Assembly (NCBI GenBank): GCA_022705045.1
Contig: JAKJFE010000013.1
Coordinates: 1 to 38,509, forward strand
Origin: Pseudomonadota bacterium
GTDB lineage: Bacteria > Pseudomonadota > Gammaproteobacteria > Xanthomonadales > Ahniellaceae
DNA: 38,509 nucleotides
Direction: 5' to 3'
The position numbers were made by a program, and so were the translations under genes. Numbering within the stretch: position 1 is the first letter of the stretch; the number at the start of each line of letters is the position of its first letter. The notes under the pieces are model-generated. The model saw nothing but the letters and a program-made list of their open reading frames with translations, was not told where the DNA came from and made no database searches. Positions 37,175-38,509 of the stretch are shown here, piece after piece.

Positions 37175-37728
37175 GGTGCCAGTTCGCGCGACAGCCATAG
37201 CCGCGCCATCGTCCAGTCGCGCTTGACCGTGGCCAGCGAGATGTCGAGCACGTCGGCGATCTCGGTCAGTTCCAGGCCAGCGAAGAACTTGAGTTCGACC
37301 ACGCGGGCCTGGCGCGTGTCCAGCTTGGCGAGTTCGTCCAGCGATTCGTGCAGACCGATCAGGTCGAAACCTTCGTCCGACACGTCCGCCGCCGCCGAGA
37401 GACTGAGCAGCTCGATGCCGTCGCCGCGTTTCTGGGCGGCATGGTCGCGAGCATGGTTCACCAGGATGCGACGCATCATCGTCGCCGCCAAGCCGAAGAA
37501 ATAACGACGATCGGCCGGATCCAGCGAATGCTGGCCGACAAGACGCAGATAAGCCTCGTGCACGAGTGCGGTGGTCTGCAACGTATGTGCACCGCGTTCG
37601 CGATGCATCAGTCCGCGCGCGAGCCGACGCAGTTCTTCGTAGACCAGCGGAAACAACGCATCAAGCGCGGCTGCGTCGCCATGCCGCGCCTGTTGCAGCG
37701 TCGAGGTGAGATCGAGCGTGTCCGCCAA
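37171..37728 (-). CDS. ECF-family RNA polymerase sigma factor
   Basis: The 185-residue protein has ECF region 2 (LFPLVYEELRRLARGLMHRE, then TALVHEAYLRLVG, FFGLAATMMRRILVNHARD) and region 4 with a helix-turn-helix (LELTEIADVLDISLATVKRD, WTMARLWLSREL). It belongs to the group whose genes neighbour Ser/Thr kinases and that lack an adjacent anti-sigma factor. Homology begins at ADTLDLTSTLQQARHGDAAA. The only nearby in-frame initiator is the TTG at 37728, so a TTG start is proposed; the frame is open much further upstream, across aroE on the other strand, without plausible content. Its stop overlaps the kinase start. It is divergent from aroE. Confidence 0.88.
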   Translation of the reverse strand: MADTLDLTSTLQQARHGDAAALDALFPLVYEELRRLARGLMHRERGAHTLQTTALVHEAYLRLVGQHSLDPADRRYFFGLAATMMRRILVNHARDHAAQKRGDGIELLSLSAAADVSDEGFDLIGLHESLDELAKLDTRQARVVELKFFAGLELTEIADVLDISLATVKRDWTMARLWLSRELAP

Positions 37729-37815
37729 GGGTCGGTCGTTCCGGTGGGCGATTCGATCAATACTACCGAAGCATGGGAGGGCTCGCGCTGGTTCCAGCTC
37801 GCCCGCCGCCGGGTC

Positions 37816-37821
37816 TATGCT
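37816..37821 (+). promoter_or_regulatory. Candidate -10 box for aroE
   Basis: TATGCT followed by CGCGG lies 27 bases before the aroE ATG. A weak TTCCAG (37792-37797) is 18 bases upstream. Confidence 0.35.
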
Positions 37822-37848
37822 CGCGGCAACGCGACGATGGAGAGCACC

Positions 37849-38509
37849 ATGTTCGAAGCCCCGAAGCTGGTCGATGACCTGAACGTCACCCTCGCCCGCT
37901 ATGCGGTGTTCGGGCATCCGGTCGGGCATTCGAAATCGCCGGTGATCCATCGTGCCTTCGCGCACCAGCTCGGCATCGCGCTGCGCTACGACGCCATCGA
38001 TGTCGCGCCCGGCACCTTGGCCACGGCCTTGTCGCGCTTCGCGGCCGAAGGCGGTGTCGGTGCGAACATCACCTTGCCGCTGAAGGCCGAAGCCTTCGCC
38101 GCGGCGCGCGCACACAGCGTTCGTGCGAAGAAGCTGGGCGTGGCCAACACCTTGGCGTGGCGCGGCGATCACTGGTACGCCGACAACACCGATGGCGAGG
38201 GCCTGATCCGCGATCTCGGCGAACGCCATCGCATCGACCTGCGCGGCCGGCGCGTGCTGCTGGTCGGCGCTGGTGGTGCAGCGCAGGGCGTGTTGCCGGC
38301 GCTGCTCGAGGCGGGCGTCGCCAAGGTGACGATCACCAATCGCACGCCCGAACGGGCCGACCAGTTGTGCGACTGGGTCGGCGATCCGGCGCGCGTGCAG
38401 ACCTGGTATCTCGATGACCTGCGTCGTGCCGGCGATTTCGACGCGGTGTTCAATGCAACGAGCGCCGGTCAGAGCGGTGCGGCGGTCGACCTGCCGTTCT
38501 CGATCGCGA
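37849..38509 (+). CDS. aroE: Shikimate dehydrogenase (partial, runs off the right edge)
   Basis: AroE reduces 3-dehydroshikimate to shikimate with NADPH in aromatic amino-acid synthesis. From the ATG at 37849, 220 codons are open to the window end. The shikimate-binding motif HSKSP follows YAVFGHPVG (about residue 25), GANITLPLK carries the catalytic Lys, and NTDGEGLIRDL holds the conserved Asp. The NADP-binding loop VGAGGAAQGVLPALL and the NRT motif (TITNRTPERA) indicate NADP preference. GGAGA lies five bases upstream; an ATG at 37837 in the same frame is less well placed. Roughly 60 C-terminal residues are missing because the window ends. Confidence 0.95.
   Translation, partial: MFEAPKLVDDLNVTLARYAVFGHPVGHSKSPVIHRAFAHQLGIALRYDAIDVAPGTLATALSRFAAEGGVGANITLPLKAEAFAAARAHSVRAKKLGVANTLAWRGDHWYADNTDGEGLIRDLGERHRIDLRGRRVLLVGAGGAAQGVLPALLEAGVAKVTITNRTPERADQLCDWVGDPARVQTWYLDDLRRAGDFDAVFNATSAGQSGAAVDLPFSIA

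Overview
This 38.5 kb window is a chromosomal replication-origin region from a high-GC gammaproteobacterium, most likely of the Xanthomonadales/Lysobacterales group (Rhodanobacteraceae-like). The evidence is the divergent core gyrB-recF-dnaN-dnaA | rpmH-rnpA-yidC-mnmE, and the order tonB-exbB-exbD-exbD-pdxJ a few genes beyond gyrB, which I recall as the arrangement in Xanthomonas. The family is an inference; no rRNA gene is present to confirm it.

Left arm (1-15.7 kb). Apart from pdxJ (+), all genes run on the minus strand, away from the origin: dnaA, oriC, dnaN, recF, gyrB, a glycosyltransferase-like protein, a 7TM/inactive-transglutaminase membrane protein, an ATP-grasp glutamate-ligase-like enzyme, an M48 lipoprotein protease, a secreted TPR protein, then tonB-exbB-exbD-exbD. 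A bidirectional-looking terminator separates the Ton genes from convergent pdxJ. The first codons of another exported protein lie at the left edge. The dnaA-dnaN gap carries DnaA boxes. Two 16-bp ParB-site (parS) sequences are embedded in the recF coding region.

Right arm (15.8-22.2 kb). rpmH, rnpA, yidC and mnmE run rightwards, followed by a DPP-IV-like S9 peptidase and a small membrane protein. The rpmH and dnaA promoters appear to overlap face to face.

Accessory region (22.2-38.5 kb). In order: a truncated VOC gene with a perfect 20-bp palindrome at the break, a SAM methyltransferase, two tandem M28 peptidases, a cNMP-domain patatin phospholipase, a compositionally foreign phosphoribosyltransferase whose 3' end runs through a terminator hairpin, oligopeptidase A (prlC), a GAF-PAS-PAS-GGDEF diguanylate cyclase, a lipoprotein and a secreted protein of unknown function, an ECF sigma factor translationally coupled to a transmembrane Ser/Thr kinase with a TPR-like C-terminal part, and the 5' part of aroE.

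Functionally the window combines replication and segregation signals, ribosome/tRNA/membrane-insertion housekeeping, energised outer-membrane transport, and an unusually peptidase-rich set (M48, S9, two M28, M3). The observations most worth following are the parS pair inside recF, the overlapping dnaA/rpmH promoters, the shared C-terminal DGFE tail, the little-studied ligase/7TM pair, the VOC break at a palindrome, and the phosphoribosyltransferase insertion. I found no CRISPR array, tRNA, rRNA or recognisable transposase, and no gene-free stretch longer than 300 bases.
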